In this document: piece by piece, positions 17,982-29,041 of the stretch
How the letters are laid out: each line of letters starts with the position of its first letter
Position numbering within the stretch: the stretch's first letter is position 1
DNA from: Halobaculum limi
GTDB taxonomy: Archaea > Halobacteriota > Halobacteria > Halobacteriales > Haloferacaceae
DNA length: 64,000 nt
Assembly (NCBI RefSeq): GCF_029490015.1
Contig: NZ_CP120468.1
Location: forward strand, 2,108,001 to 2,172,000
Reading direction: 5' to 3'
Position numbers and translations under genes: made by a program
Notes under the pieces: generated by a model
The model's database searches: none
The model's input: only the letters and a program-made list of their open reading frames with translations
What the model was told of the DNA's origin: nothing

Positions 17982-19526
17982 ATGGACGACCGCATCGACG
18001 AACTCCGCGAGCGACGCGCCGAAGCAGAGCGGGGCGGCGGCGAAGACCGCATCGAACGCCAACACGAGAAGGGGAAGATGACCGCCCGCGAGCGCATCGA
18101 CTACTTCCTCGACGACGGCACCTTCCACGAGTTCGACCAGTTCCGAACCCACGACACCCACAAGTTCGGGATGGAGGGCAACCAGATATACGGCGACGGC
18201 GTCGTCACCGGCTACGGCGAGGTGAACGGCCGCAAGACGTTCGTATTCGCCCACGACTTCACCGTGTTCGGCGGGTCGCTCGGTGAGGTGTTCGCCGAGA
18301 AGGTGTGTAAGGTGATGGACAAGGCGATGGACGTCGGCGCGCCCGTCGTCGGCCTCAACGACTCCGCGGGTGCGCGCATCCAGGAGGGCGTCGGGTCGCT
18401 CGCCGGCTTCGCCGAAATCTTCCGCCGCAACACCGAGGCGTCGGGTGTCATCCCACAGCTGTCAGGGATTATGGGCCCGTGTGCGGGCGGTGCGGTGTAC
18501 TCCCCGGCTATCACGGACTTCACCTTCATGGTGAAGGAGACCAGCCACATGTTCATCACCGGCCCGGACGTCATCAAGACGGTCACGGGCGAGGAGGTGA
18601 GCTTCGAGGAACTCGGCGGCGCACAGACGCACGCGAGCACCTCCGGCGTCGCCCACTTCGCGGAAGATTCTGAGGAGGACGCGCTCGACCATATGCGCCG
18701 CCTGCTGTCGTATCTCCCGCAGAACAACGTCGAGGACCCGCCACGCGTCGACCCGTGGGACGACCCCGACCGCCGCGACGAGGAACTGAACCAGATCGTT
18801 CCCGACGAACCGCGCAAGCCGTACGACATCACGAACGTCGTCGACAGCGTCGTCGACGAAGGATCGTTCTTCGAGACGCACGAGGCGTTCGCGAAGAATA
18901 TCGTCACCGGGTTCGCCCGTCTCGACGGGCGCTCCATCGGCGTCGTCGCCAACCAGCCACGGGTGAACGCCGGGACGCTGGACATCGAGTCCTCCGAGAA
19001 GGGCGCACGCTTCGTCCGCTTCTGTGACGCGTTCAACATCCCCATCCTGACGTTCGTCGACGTGCCGGGCTTCATGCCCGGCACCGACCAAGAGCACAAC
19101 GGGATCATCCGCCACGGCGCGAAACTCCTGTACGCCTACTCAGAGGCGACCGTGCCGCTGCTCACCGTCATCACGCGCAAGGCGTACGGCGGCGCGTACG
19201 ACGTGATGGCCTCCAAGCACATCGGCGGCGACGTGAACTACGCGTGGCCGACCGCCGAAATCGCCGTGATGGGGCCGCAGGGCGCGGTGAACATCCTCTA
19301 CGACGACGAACTCGCCGACGCCGACGACCCCGACGAGAAGCGCCAGGAACTCATCGACGAGTATCGCGAGGAGTTCGCCAACCCCTACACCGCGGCGGAC
19401 AAGGGCTTCCTCGACGACGTGATCGAACCGACAGAGACGCGCCCCCGCCTCATCGACGACCTGGAGATGCTCTCCTCCAAGCGCGACGCCCAACCCGACA
19501 AGAAACACGGCAACATCCCGATCTGA
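17982..19526 (+). CDS. pccB: Acyl-CoA (propionyl-CoA) carboxylase carboxyltransferase subunit
   Basis: This ~514-residue biotin-dependent carboxyltransferase (PccB type) has a crotonase-like double domain: [34 protein letters not shown] and [12 protein letters not shown] in the N-half, and [13 protein letters not shown] and [14 protein letters not shown] in the C-half. It transfers the carboxyl group from biotin to propionyl- or acetyl-CoA. A GTG two codons upstream (17976) is an alternative start. The pccX gene follows after one base, and the biotin carboxylase/BCCP partner is at 22.8-24.6 kb. In haloarchaea the complex supports propionyl-CoA use and the methylaspartate cycle/PHBV metabolism. 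Confidence 0.95.
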   Translation: MDDRIDELRERRAEAERGGGEDRIERQHEKGKMTARERIDYFLDDGTFHEFDQFRTHDTHKFGMEGNQIYGDGVVTGYGEVNGRKTFVFAHDFTVFGGSLGEVFAEKVCKVMDKAMDVGAPVVGLNDSAGARIQEGVGSLAGFAEIFRRNTEASGVIPQLSGIMGPCAGGAVYSPAITDFTFMVKETSHMFITGPDVIKTVTGEEVSFEELGGAQTHASTSGVAHFAEDSEEDALDHMRRLLSYLPQNNVEDPPRVDPWDDPDRRDEELNQIVPDEPRKPYDITNVVDSVVDEGSFFETHEAFAKNIVTGFARLDGRSIGVVANQPRVNAGTLDIESSEKGARFVRFCDAFNIPILTFVDVPGFMPGTDQEHNGIIRHGAKLLYAYSEATVPLLTVITRKAYGGAYDVMASKHIGGDVNYAWPTAEIAVMGPQGAVNILYDDELADADDPDEKRQELIDEYREEFANPYTAADKGFLDDVIEPTETRPRLIDDLEMLSSKRDAQPDKKHGNIPI

Positions 19527-19527
19527 G

Positions 19528-19833
19528 ATGGCGAGCGACGAGACAGACGACGACACGGCCGACCCCGCCGCCGCCGTCCTCGACCGCCTGACGCTGCCGG
19601 ACGACGCCGACGCGGAGGAGACAGCGGCCATCGTCGCCGCCGTCGGCGCACACGTCCGTGACAGCGAGGCCGCCGCGGCCGCGGCGGCCACCGACGACGG
19701 CGCTGAGACGTGGGACGGCAAGCGCTGGGCGTTCGCAGGCAGACTCGACGCGCTTCAGGGGCGGGCCGCACGCACTCCCGAGAACGCGCCGACGGACGCG
19801 TGGACCGCGAGCGGACGGACAGACCGCTTCTGA
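19528..19833 (+). CDS. pccX: Small carboxylase subunit, PccX-like
   Basis: This 101-residue acidic protein has an Ala/Asp-rich helical first half ([24 protein letters not shown]) and ends [15 protein letters not shown]...[12 protein letters not shown]. It starts 1 bp after pccB. The layout (helix, then W...GR...W-x-x-SGR) matches the haloarchaeal PccX small subunit reported as essential for propionyl-CoA carboxylase in Haloferax mediterranei, and is shaped like the epsilon subunit of actinobacterial acyl-CoA carboxylases. Likely role: bridge or stabiliser between the carboxyltransferase and the biotin-carrying subunit. Confidence 0.82.
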   Translation: MASDETDDDTADPAAAVLDRLTLPDDADAEETAAIVAAVGAHVRDSEAAAAAAATDDGAETWDGKRWAFAGRLDALQGRAARTPENAPTDAWTASGRTDRF

Positions 19834-19840
19834 GCGGGCG

Positions 19841-21205
19841 CTATCGCGTTCGCACCCGAACGCGAAGTGGGTCACTCGGCCGGAGGGTCGCCGCCGCCTC
19901 GAATGACGGTTCGCCGGTGTCCGCCGGCACCGGTTCGACTGCCGTCTCCCGGAACACGACTGCGAGCACCGCGTGTAACTCCAGCGATGCGAACCGCATC
20001 CCGATGCAGTGGCGTGGGCCGGCCCCGAACGGGAGATACGCGTGTTCCGGGCGTTCGGGGTCGGCGGCGGTCCACCGATCCGGATCGAACACCTCCGGGT
20101 CGTCCCACCAGCGCGGGTCGGCGTGGAGCCGCCAGATCGGGATCGAGAGATTCGTCCCCTCGCGAACCCGGTAGCCACCGATCACCACGTCTTCGGTCGG
20201 CTGGCGGAACGTGACGTACGCGGGCGGGTGCGTCCTGAGTGTCTCCGAGACGACACGGTCGGTCAGGTCGAGACCGCGAAGTGTGGCTGCGTCGAGGCCG
20301 TCTGCTGCCGCGGCGGCGACCTCCTCGTGGAGGGCTGCCGCGACCGACGGGTGGCGAGCGAGCGCGTGCGTTCCGTACGCCAACGCGAGCGAGGTGGTTT
20401 CGTGGCCGGCGAACAGAAACGTCATCAATTGGTCGCGGACGGCAGCCTCCGAGAGCGAATCGTCCTCGCGGAGGGCGACCAGTAGCGTCAACAGATCGTC
20501 CGCGTCGCCCGGGTCGGCCCCACGGCGGTCGGCGACGAGGCCGTCGACGTACTCGCGGAAGGCGGCGGTGTCGCGGGCGAACCGACGGTTCGTCGGCGTC
20601 GGCACCCAGTCGGGGAGAAACGCCGATACCGAACCGGCGTCCGCACGCGCTTGCACGCTCCTCGTCGCCGACTTGATCACCTCGTATCCGTCGTCATCGC
20701 GCACGTCGACGCCGAACAGCGTCCGACCGAGAATCCGCATCGCCAGCGTCGAGTACGCGTCCACGAGGTCGATGACCTCGCCATCATCCCACGATGCGAC
20801 GAGGCGTTCGGCCTCCTCGACCATCGCGTCGGCGAACGCCTGGATCCGCTCGCGGTAGAACAGCGGTTGCAGTTGCGTCCGCTGTTCGCGCCACTCCTCG
20901 CCCTCTGTGAGCAGGAGACCGTTCTCCAAGAAGTCCACGCCGGAGCGCCGCTGTACGTCCGACTTGCGGAACCGATCGGCGTCGTCGACGAGGACACGCC
21001 GTACGTCGTCCGGGTGGAACAGCGCGACGTTCTCCCAGAGGCCGAAGTCGAACGCGACGACGTCGCCGTACTCGGAGACTCGGTCGTAGAACGAGAACGG
21101 ATCACGCACGAACCACGGGAGCGTTCCAACTGCGGGGAGGCCGTCGGGCCCCGGTGGCGGGGGTGCACTCGACGGGTCGGCGTCGAAGTCGCTCGTCGGT
21201 GTCAT
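19841..21205 (-). CDS. Cytochrome P450
   Basis: This 454-residue cytochrome P450 has all the hallmark elements: an I-helix FAGHETTS, the K-helix SETLRTHPP (ExxR), and the heme loop FGAGPRHCIGMRFA with the axial Cys at residue 400. There is no N-terminal membrane anchor, so it is soluble like bacterial CYPs. A signature PPPPGPDGLPAVGTLPW lies at the start. It converges with the pccBX transcript (7 bp between the stops). It is divergently transcribed from a Bat-type regulator across an 83-bp region with a palindromic TATA. Substrate unknown; haloarchaeal P450s are linked to carotenoid or fatty acid hydroxylation only by speculation. Confidence 0.93.
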   Translation of the reverse strand: MTPTSDFDADPSSAPPPPGPDGLPAVGTLPWFVRDPFSFYDRVSEYGDVVAFDFGLWENVALFHPDDVRRVLVDDADRFRKSDVQRRSGVDFLENGLLLTEGEEWREQRTQLQPLFYRERIQAFADAMVEEAERLVASWDDGEVIDLVDAYSTLAMRILGRTLFGVDVRDDDGYEVIKSATRSVQARADAGSVSAFLPDWVPTPTNRRFARDTAAFREYVDGLVADRRGADPGDADDLLTLLVALREDDSLSEAAVRDQLMTFLFAGHETTSLALAYGTHALARHPSVAAALHEEVAAAAADGLDAATLRGLDLTDRVVSETLRTHPPAYVTFRQPTEDVVIGGYRVREGTNLSIPIWRLHADPRWWDDPEVFDPDRWTAADPERPEHAYLPFGAGPRHCIGMRFASLELHAVLAVVFRETAVEPVPADTGEPSFEAAATLRPSDPLRVRVRTR

Positions 21206-21228
21206 ACCCGATCCTCGTCGTGCGTTCC

Positions 21229-21249
21229 TGTTCGAATTTAGCACGAACA
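21229..21249. promoter_or_regulatory. Inverted repeat at the P450 start region, possible operator
   Basis: TGTTCG and its complement CGAACA are separated by 9 bp. The repeat covers the expected transcription start of the P450 gene (about 25 bp from the TATA element at 21258). It shares the core GTTCGAA with the palindrome at 21277-21288. Confidence 0.35.
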
Positions 21250-21257
21250 GCGTCGCC

Positions 21258-21267
21258 TATTTAAATA
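21258..21267. promoter_or_regulatory. Palindromic bidirectional TATA element
   Basis: TATTTAAATA is a perfect 10-bp palindrome between two divergent genes. It is 27 bp from the regulator ATG (leaderless) and 57 bp from the P450 ATG, implying a leader of about 30 nt for the P450. One TATA could serve both directions. Confidence 0.55.
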
Positions 21268-21276
21268 AGGCCGACG

Positions 21277-21288
21277 CGGTTCGAACCG
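21277..21288. promoter_or_regulatory. 12-bp perfect palindrome before the Bat-type regulator
   Basis: CGGTTCGAACCG ends one base before the ATG at 21289. Position over the transcription start suggests an autoregulatory operator. It could equally be chance in a GC-rich genome, but the GTTCGAA core is repeated at 21230. Confidence 0.35.
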
Positions 21289-21951
21289 ATGCGGTACCTC
21301 GACGTGACCATCGACCAACCGCCCGAAAGCCGGCATCCGATGCAGCAGTTCATCGCCGAGACCGACGCCGTCGACCGGGAGGAACTGCTCGCGTGGCAAC
21401 GGGTACCCGAGCGCGACGTCGAGTACGCGCTGTTCTTCGTCGAGGGAGACGTCGACCGCTACCGGAAGGCCATAAGCACCGTCGACTCCGTCGCGGAGTT
21501 CCGGCTTGCACAGGTCGGCGACGACCGCTTCCACTCGTTCGTGGTTCAGGAGACGCGCCCGGCGGACGTAGCGTGGCGGGCGGCGTTCGCCGAACGAGGG
21601 CTCGTCGTGACGTTGCCCGTCAGCTACGACTCGGCGGGACGGATGCGTCTCCGGGTCGTCGGCTCGGCGGTGGCGCTGCGCGACGCGCTTGCGGACCTGC
21701 CGGAGGGGCTGACCCCGACGGTCCACAGCGTCGGCGAACTGGACCACCGCCTCGGGTCGGCGGTGTCGAGACTCACCGCCCGGCAGCGCGAGGTCCTGGC
21801 GGTCGCGTTCGACGCCGGCTACTACGAGGTACCTCGGGAGGCGTCGCTCGATTCAGTCGCGGATCGACTGGGGTGTGCCCGCGCGACTGCCTCCGCACAC
21901 CTCCGAAAAGCCGAACGAGCCCTCGTTGCCGACGCGCTCGGTGCCGAGTGA
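21289..21951 (+). CDS. Bat-type HTH-10 transcriptional regulator
   Basis: This 220-residue protein has an N-terminal BAT-like sensing region (about 1-155) and a C-terminal HTH-10 domain: LTARQREVLAVAFDAGYYEVPR, then SLDSVADRLGCARATASAHLRKAE. This is the family of the bacterio-opsin activator and many haloarchaeal regulators. No PAS or GAF domain is present, so its signal is unknown. It is divergent from the P450 gene with shared promoter elements, making that gene the likely target, together with autoregulation. Confidence 0.9.
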   Translation: MRYLDVTIDQPPESRHPMQQFIAETDAVDREELLAWQRVPERDVEYALFFVEGDVDRYRKAISTVDSVAEFRLAQVGDDRFHSFVVQETRPADVAWRAAFAERGLVVTLPVSYDSAGRMRLRVVGSAVALRDALADLPEGLTPTVHSVGELDHRLGSAVSRLTARQREVLAVAFDAGYYEVPREASLDSVADRLGCARATASAHLRKAERALVADALGAE

Positions 21952-21997
21952 ACTGCGGCCCGCTGTCACCGTCGCCGTTCGTTCTCGCAGTCGCCGC

Positions 21998-22666
21998 TCA
22001 GCGGCCCCCGTATTCGGGGTGGTCGACGAACACCCCATCGACGCCCACCTCGCGGAGTCGGTCGAACGGGTCTGCCGAACGGAGGGTCCAGGCGTTGACT
22101 TCGAGTCCGCGGTCGTGTGCCTGAGCGACCCGCTCCGGGTCCATAAGGACGACGTCGTAGTGTGGATGGACGTACTCGGCACCGAGTTCCGCTGCGAGCG
22201 TCAGCGTATCCGCCCAGCCGTCGGCGTCGGCGACGATCGGTGCCAAGGGTAGATCAGACGCCGCCATCTCCCGGAGCGCGGCCGCGGAGAACGACGAGAC
22301 GACCGTTTCGTTGTCGACGGCGTCCGCCGTCTCGGCGACCGCGTCCACCAGGCCCGTCGTCTTGAGTTCGACGTTGACCGTCGCGTCCGACGGGACGGAG
22401 ATGAACGCCTCCGGGAGCGTCGGCACCCGTTCGTCGGAGTCATCCACTCGCAGGGCTCGAATCTGTGCGAGGCTGGTCTCGTCCACGCGGGCGTCGACGC
22501 CGAGGAGTCGGTCGAGCGTCTCGTCGTGGAAGACGATCGGTTCGCCCGACCCGCACCGGCGGACGTCGAACTCGACCCAGTCACACCGGCCGCTCGCGTT
22601 CCGGAAGGCGGCGACGGTGTTCTCGGGGTACAGGTCCGGACACCCGCGGTGGGCGATCACGCGCAC
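21998..22666 (-). CDS. Glycerophosphodiester phosphodiesterase
   Basis: This 222-residue protein is a GDPD-family TIM barrel. It has the catalytic layout IAHRGCPDLYPENT (His-Arg near the start and Glu-Asn), EFDVRR (Glu and Asp metal ligands) and VFHDETLDR (second His). The family hydrolyses glycerophosphodiesters into glycerol-3-phosphate and an alcohol, salvaging lipid head groups. There is no signal peptide, so it is cytosolic. I start at the GTG at 22666, three codons before IAHRG; longer frames upstream add residues atypical for the family. Confidence 0.9.
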   Translation of the reverse strand: MRVIAHRGCPDLYPENTVAAFRNASGRCDWVEFDVRRCGSGEPIVFHDETLDRLLGVDARVDETSLAQIRALRVDDSDERVPTLPEAFISVPSDATVNVELKTTGLVDAVAETADAVDNETVVSSFSAAALREMAASDLPLAPIVADADGWADTLTLAAELGAEYVHPHYDVVLMDPERVAQAHDRGLEVNAWTLRSADPFDRLREVGVDGVFVDHPEYGGR

Positions 22667-22785
22667 AGGTACGACTAGTCTCTGACTGGTATGTAACTGT
22701 ACGCCCGCAACCGCTGGTCGGTATGATGATCGACCGTTCGGAACCGACGGTTTGAGTAGTGGGCCTGCGGAACACCCTCCCAAGA

Positions 22786-24636
<1,851 letters not shown>

Positions 24637-24739
24637 CTGGGACGCACCGCGACGGCATTCGACGCAGTCGTGTGTCGAGTCGTCTGGATCTGGACACTAC
24701 CGATATTCCGTCACTCGAAGTACAGGTATAGTGGTTACA

Positions 24740-25111
24740 ATGGCAACTACCAGCGACCCCACCACGACGCAGTCCGTGCTCAACCACCACCTCGACGCGT
24801 TCATGGACCAGGATATGACGGCGATGCTCGAGGACTACACGGAGGATTCAGTCGTCGTCACGAACACGGCTGGGACGTTCCACGGTCTCGACGAGATCAA
24901 ATCGCTGTTCTCCGCGCTGTTCGCGGAGTTCGAGCAGTCGAACGTCGAGTTCACGCAGGACGAGGAGGTCATCGAAGACGACATCGCGTACATCTGCTGG
25001 CACGCGGAGACGCCCGAGAACACCTACGAGTTCGCCACAGACACGTTCGTCATTCGCGACGGGAAGATACAGACGCAGACGCTCGGCGCGAAGGTGACGC
25101 CGAAGAACTGA
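24740..25111 (+). CDS. SnoaL-like (NTF2-fold) protein
   Basis: This 123-residue protein has the layout of SnoaL/DUF4440-type NTF2-fold proteins: a first helix HHLDAFMDQDMTAMLEDYTED, then SVVVTNTAGTFHGLDEIKSLF and a C-terminal beta sheet ending RDGKIQTQTLG. Such proteins bind or turn over small hydrophobic molecules, and many have no known reaction. No clear catalytic Asp-His pair can be assigned by eye. An in-frame GTG lies three codons upstream (24731). It is a monocistronic gene, about 100 bp after pccA. Confidence 0.8.
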   Translation: MATTSDPTTTQSVLNHHLDAFMDQDMTAMLEDYTEDSVVVTNTAGTFHGLDEIKSLFSALFAEFEQSNVEFTQDEEVIEDDIAYICWHAETPENTYEFATDTFVIRDGKIQTQTLGAKVTPKN

Positions 25112-25187
25112 CGCGACAGCGACCAGGACACCAGTCCCTCTTTTCAGACGCAGACGCTCCCGAACCACACAGCGACGGGTCCTGCGC

Positions 25188-26291
25188 TCAGATACCGAAC
25201 GTCGCCCGGAGCATGTCGCGCGTCCCCGGCCCCATCCCGACGGCGGTGACGGCGATGAGGAGGAGGACCGCGTAGCGCGGAGAGTCCTCGAACAGTGTGT
25301 CGTCGAAGATGGCGAGGACGAACACCGCGGCGACGAGTTTCACGACGAGGAACGGCCACGCCGCGCCCGCGGTGTCGACGATGAACTGGTTCACCGGGTG
25401 TTTGGGGACGAGGTTCGGCCCCGCGCCGAGAGCGACCATGTAGTCGAGGCCGATGACGTTCGCGACGCCGTCGAGGGCGTGCGCGCCGATGACGACGATG
25501 CCCGCGAGTCCGGTTCCCGAGTGGACCCACGGCGCGGCCGCGCGAGTCACGTACCACGTCGCCGCCGTCGCGATGAGCGTGCCGACGAGGATGACCGTGA
25601 TGACCTGCGGGTAGAACACCACCGGGTTGTCCGGGGCGGCCGCGAGTGCCGCGAGGAAGCCGACGGTGACGACGTTCAGCGCGATCCCGACCCACAGCAT
25701 CGGCCGTTCGATGCCGTCGATCACTCCCTCTCTGTCGGCGACGACCGCGACCACCACCGCCGCGAGCGTGATGGCGAAGACGGTGAAGTAGATGATCGGA
25801 CTGATGAGCAGCGTGTTCAGCGGGTAGCCGAACAGCACCGCTTCCATCGCGTTGTCTGCGTCCTCGACGACGCGAAGCGCCCCCCCGAAGAAGAAAAACG
25901 GGACGAGTGCGAGGAAGAAGTCGGTCGTCCGGGCGATGTCGAGACGGCGGAGGAGGAGGACGACGCCCGACAGCGCCACGAGGAGGACGACGACGTACCC
26001 GACCTCCGAGACGAGCGTGTAGCCGGGGAACGCCACTGGTTCAGCGGCGGCGGCACACTCGGCGCTGGAGTAGAGGTACTCGACGGTGCTACCAGGTCGG
26101 ATCGCACAGACCGCGGAGTTGGCGTCCGCCTGCACGGGCCCCCAGAAGTAGTGCCAGACGAACTCGTCGTACACTCTCTCGGGGAACGCCAGGATGCCGG
26201 CGACGAGGGCGACGACGGCCGCCGTGACGCCCCCGAGATACGCCCGCTCCGGGGAGGTCCCGAGTCGGTCGGCAAGCGAGGTAGTCGACAT
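25188..26291 (-). CDS. DUF63 multi-spanning membrane protein
   Basis: This 367-residue protein has roughly eight or nine membrane spans and matches the archaeal DUF63 family: [23 protein letters not shown] near residue 35, a central [14 protein letters not shown] and [15 protein letters not shown], and [10 protein letters not shown] further on. The conserved charged and polar residues inside membrane segments (RVVEDA, HALDG) suggest a transporter or membrane enzyme, but no function is known. I start at the ATG giving MSTTSLADR (26291); frames further upstream add a basic non-conserved run. It lies downstream of rps17e on the same strand. Confidence 0.88.
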   Translation of the reverse strand: MSTTSLADRLGTSPERAYLGGVTAAVVALVAGILAFPERVYDEFVWHYFWGPVQADANSAVCAIRPGSTVEYLYSSAECAAAAEPVAFPGYTLVSEVGYVVVLLVALSGVVLLLRRLDIARTTDFFLALVPFFFFGGALRVVEDADNAMEAVLFGYPLNTLLISPIIYFTVFAITLAAVVVAVVADREGVIDGIERPMLWVGIALNVVTVGFLAALAAAPDNPVVFYPQVITVILVGTLIATAATWYVTRAAAPWVHSGTGLAGIVVIGAHALDGVANVIGLDYMVALGAGPNLVPKHPVNQFIVDTAGAAWPFLVVKLVAAVFVLAIFDDTLFEDSPRYAVLLLIAVTAVGMGPGTRDMLRATFGI

Positions 26292-26423
26292 ACCGGTGAG
26301 CGGCGGGCCTCGTCGTTCAAGGTGTCGGTTGCGTGTGCGACCATTGCACGCCACGACCGGCGCGACGGAGGACGGTGCTCTCGCTCACGAAGTGGGCGTC
26401 GTCTGAGAACTCGAATTCCTCGA

Positions 26424-26618
26424 TTACGCCGCGGCCGCAGCGCTGGCCTTCTTTCGCGTGATGTAGCCTGCGATGCGGTTGCGAACCCCCTTCGACTCGA
26501 CGTTGGTCAGTTTCTCGACGTTCTCCTTGTTCGTCTCGAAGTCCGTGTTGAACGAGTCGGGGTACTTCTCCAGCAGCAGGGTGGCGAGCTGCTTGACGTA
26601 CTTGGGTTTGATAGCCAT
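26424..26618 (-). CDS. rps17e: 30S ribosomal protein S17e
   Basis: This 64-residue protein is archaeal eS17: MAIKPKYVKQLATLLLEKYP, then the conserved core ENVEKLTNVESKGVRNRIAGYITRK. It is part of the small ribosomal subunit; the archaeal form lacks the C-terminal tail of the eukaryotic protein. A TATA-like CTTTTAG about 28 bp upstream of the ATG gives it its own promoter, separate from the cofD operon that ends 67 bp before it. Confidence 0.96.
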   Translation of the reverse strand: MAIKPKYVKQLATLLLEKYPDSFNTDFETNKENVEKLTNVESKGVRNRIAGYITRKKASAAAAA

Positions 26619-26640
26619 AGTGGGCAGTACACGAAACGCG

Positions 26641-26650
26641 AACTAAAAGC
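26641..26650 (-). promoter_or_regulatory. TATA-like element of rps17e
   Basis: GCTTTTAGTT on the minus strand is centred about 28 bp upstream of the rps17e ATG. Confidence 0.45.
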
Positions 26651-26685
26651 GTTCGTTCCCGTGCGACGAGCCACCTGCCGGTCGG

Positions 26686-27333
26686 TCACCGCTCGTCGCC
26701 GTCGACGTACTCGCGCCACCCACTCACCTCGGTCAGCGTCGCGAACGCCTCACGTTCTGCGGGCCCGCCACAGCGGTCGACCACGTCCGCGAAGTACGCC
26801 AGTCTGTCGAGCAGTATCTCGGTGTCGTACGTGGGGACGTCGAGGCGCGAGGCAGCGACCGTCGCGTCGACGACCGCGCCGAAGCCGCGATTGATCGTCC
26901 GCACGCCGGTTCGCTCCACGGCCGATTCTTGGACGTGGAGGTGCCAGTCGACCCACTGTGTCCCGCCGCGCTCACCAGACGCGACGCGCTCGGCGTCGAC
27001 CTCCGCCCACGCGTCCGCGGAGTCGAGCACCGGTGTGTCCTCCTCGCGAACCGTCACGGCGGCGTCGACGAACTCGCGCGGGTCGGTCGGGAACTGGACG
27101 ACGCCGCCGCCGCGCTCACGGAAGTTACGCCAGGTCCGGGTGCGCCCCCACGTCCGAGCGCGGACGGGCGCGTCGGCGGGCCTGTCCTCGTGTTCGGGCG
27201 CGTGTAAGCCCAGTGCGGCGATATTCCAGCGGTCGTTCGGCCCGAACGTCGCCACCACCGACTCGGTGACGCCGCGCAGTGCCACTGGCCACTCGGTCGA
27301 TTTCCCGCCGTCGTCTCGGGCGTCGTCGCTCAC
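26686..27333 (-). CDS. DUF447 flavin-like split-barrel protein
   Basis: This 215-residue protein matches the archaeal DUF447 family (a flavin-reductase-like split barrel): GVTESVVATFGPNDRWNIAALGLH at the start, RARTWGRTRTWRNF, VVQFPTDPREFVDAAVT, and the later RGFGAVVDATVAAS. Structures of DUF447 members hold FMN, but the reaction is not established to my knowledge. It starts at a GTG overlapping the CitG-like stop (GTGA), making it the last gene of the cofD operon. Confidence 0.88.
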   Translation of the reverse strand: MSDDARDDGGKSTEWPVALRGVTESVVATFGPNDRWNIAALGLHAPEHEDRPADAPVRARTWGRTRTWRNFRERGGGVVQFPTDPREFVDAAVTVREEDTPVLDSADAWAEVDAERVASGERGGTQWVDWHLHVQESAVERTGVRTINRGFGAVVDATVAASRLDVPTYDTEILLDRLAYFADVVDRCGGPAEREAFATLTEVSGWREYVDGDER

Positions 27334-28211
27334 ACGTCCACCCCGCGTTCGAGTGCGACGAACAGCGCTGCCGCCGTCAGGTCGGCGGTCGTCCCCGGGT
27401 TGATGCCGCGGTCGACCAACTCCGCGGCCCACTCCTCTGCCGCCGCGAGCGAGTCGACACTTGCGGCCCGGTCGCACACTTCGCGTGCGACTTCCCGGCC
27501 GTGGTTGGTCGCGACGAGCGTGTCGGGTTCCTCCGCGAGTAACTCGAGGAACGCGCGCGCGGCACGGTCGGCAATCGGCCCCTCGTCGGCACGAATTGCC
27601 TCGGCCGCGCGGAACGTTCGAGGGAACCCATCGACCCACTCGCGGGCGTTCGCGTCGCTCCCGTGTCCGTCGCCGGGAGACGCCGACGCCTCCATCACGT
27701 CGAACAGCGTGAGATCACACTCGCGGAGCGTCGGCACCGCGTCCGCGCCGCGGCGCACGTCGAGGGCATCCATCTCCTCGGGCGGGTCGGCCACCGCAAC
27801 GTCGACGTGTTCGAACGCGCGGTAGAAGCCGGCGGCGTCGTCGACGGTCGTCGCTTCGCACACCTCACGAACTCCCTCGCGTGTACAGTCGCCGGCGGCG
27901 GCCGCGCGGACGAGCGGAATCAGCAACAGGAGACAGCCGAACTGCGTGTTGCCACCAGACTGCTGGCTCATCCCCGCGACGGCCGTCTCGAACGCCTCGC
28001 CAACCGGGTCGCCCGCGGCGGCGCGGTCGAGGCCCAGTCGCGCTCCCACCGCCCCCGCGAGGAAGTGTTCGAATCGGAGGTCGGCGAGGTCGCGGTGGCG
28101 GTCGACGTTCCCCGGCTTGGGCGTTCCAGCGACCTCCAACAGGAGGGCGAGTTCGGCGTTCGCCGCCGGGCCCCGTTCGGGCAGTTCGTGGGTCGGAGCT
28201 TGGTCCGTCAC
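27330..28211 (-). CDS. CitG-like (triphosphoribosyl-dephospho-CoA synthase family) protein
   Basis: This 293-residue helical protein belongs to the CitG/MdcB family: EVAGTPKPGNVDRHRDLADLRFEHF at the start, MSQQSGGNTQFGCLLLLIPL in the middle, and ATNHGREVA and DRGINPGTTADLTAA near the end. CitG makes the prosthetic group of citrate lyase in bacteria, but a haloarchaeon with no citrate lyase here points to another phosphoribosyl-type transfer. Overlapping frames with the Dus-like gene (GTGA) upstream and DUF447 (GTGA) downstream show one translation unit with cofD. Archaeal CitG-like and DUF447 genes tend to occur with pterin/deazaflavin cofactor genes; that is from memory. Confidence 0.88.
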   Translation of the reverse strand: MTDQAPTHELPERGPAANAELALLLEVAGTPKPGNVDRHRDLADLRFEHFLAGAVGARLGLDRAAAGDPVGEAFETAVAGMSQQSGGNTQFGCLLLLIPLVRAAAAGDCTREGVREVCEATTVDDAAGFYRAFEHVDVAVADPPEEMDALDVRRGADAVPTLRECDLTLFDVMEASASPGDGHGSDANAREWVDGFPRTFRAAEAIRADEGPIADRAARAFLELLAEEPDTLVATNHGREVAREVCDRAASVDSLAAAEEWAAELVDRGINPGTTADLTAAALFVALERGVDV

Positions 28212-29041
28212 TGCGACACCTCCGTCGGCGCTGCCGTCGTATCCTCGTCGCTGGCGGCGTCGTCTGTCCACTCCGCGACCGCGTCGGCGACGCGCGCGAG
28301 GACGCGCGGGTCGTCGCTCGGCCGACCGACGCTCACCGCGTCCGCGCCTGCAGCGAGGTACTCCCGGACCGTCGCACGGTCGCGGACGCCGTTGTTGGCG
28401 ACGACGACGAGACCGGGTGCTGCCGCCTTCACTGCGCCGACGACGCCCTCGCTGTCCATCGCGTCGACGTGTATCGCGTCACCGCCAGCGTCACGCAGTG
28501 CGCGTGCAGTCTCTCGGAGATCGACGCCGTCCACCTCCGCACGCACTTTCACGGACACGTCCGCGCCCGCGTCTGCAGCCACGGCGACGTACTCGCACAG
28601 GCGGTCGGTGTCGCGCAGGAGCGACTCGCCACAGCCGACTTCGCACAGTTCCGCCTGTCTGCAGTGTGCGTTCACTTCGAGGATCGCACCGTGGTCGCCA
28701 CAGACCCTCGCGGCCGCTCGGATGGCGGCGACGCTCGTCGCGCGGACGTTGACACCCACACGGAGGTTCACGTCGGCGAGCGTGGTCAGTTGCGCGTCCA
28801 TCCACGCGAACGGGTCGTCGGGGAGGAACTCCGAGCGGTCGCGGTCGCGGACGGTCGCGCGGGCGGCCGCTCTACTCCGCTCGTCCAGCGCGATTCCGCC
28901 GATGAACGCCGCGCCCGCGAACTCGGCCCCGCGCACGGCCCACTCGGCGTCGGCCTCGCCGGAGAGACTCGCCAGCGCGAGTGGCGGATCGATTGCGAGG
29001 TCGGCCGCAGTCGCGCGCAACTCGTCCTCGCCGTCGGTCAC
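28208..29041 (-). CDS. Dihydrouridine-synthase-like flavin TIM-barrel protein
   Basis: This 277-residue protein is a Dus/dihydroorotate dehydrogenase-like barrel: [92 protein letters not shown]. The FMN-phosphate site at the last two strands is recognisable. Compared with true Dus proteins, the Cys/Glu-rich loop ([13 protein letters not shown]) differs, so a tRNA substrate is not certain. It overlaps cofD by 4 bp upstream (GTGA) and the CitG-like gene downstream. A cofactor-related reductase is an equally good guess. Confidence 0.8.
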   Translation of the reverse strand: MTDGEDELRATAADLAIDPPLALASLSGEADAEWAVRGAEFAGAAFIGGIALDERSRAAARATVRDRDRSEFLPDDPFAWMDAQLTTLADVNLRVGVNVRATSVAAIRAAARVCGDHGAILEVNAHCRQAELCEVGCGESLLRDTDRLCEYVAVAADAGADVSVKVRAEVDGVDLRETARALRDAGGDAIHVDAMDSEGVVGAVKAAAPGLVVVANNGVRDRATVREYLAAGADAVSVGRPSDDPRVLARVADAVAEWTDDAASDEDTTAAPTEVSQ

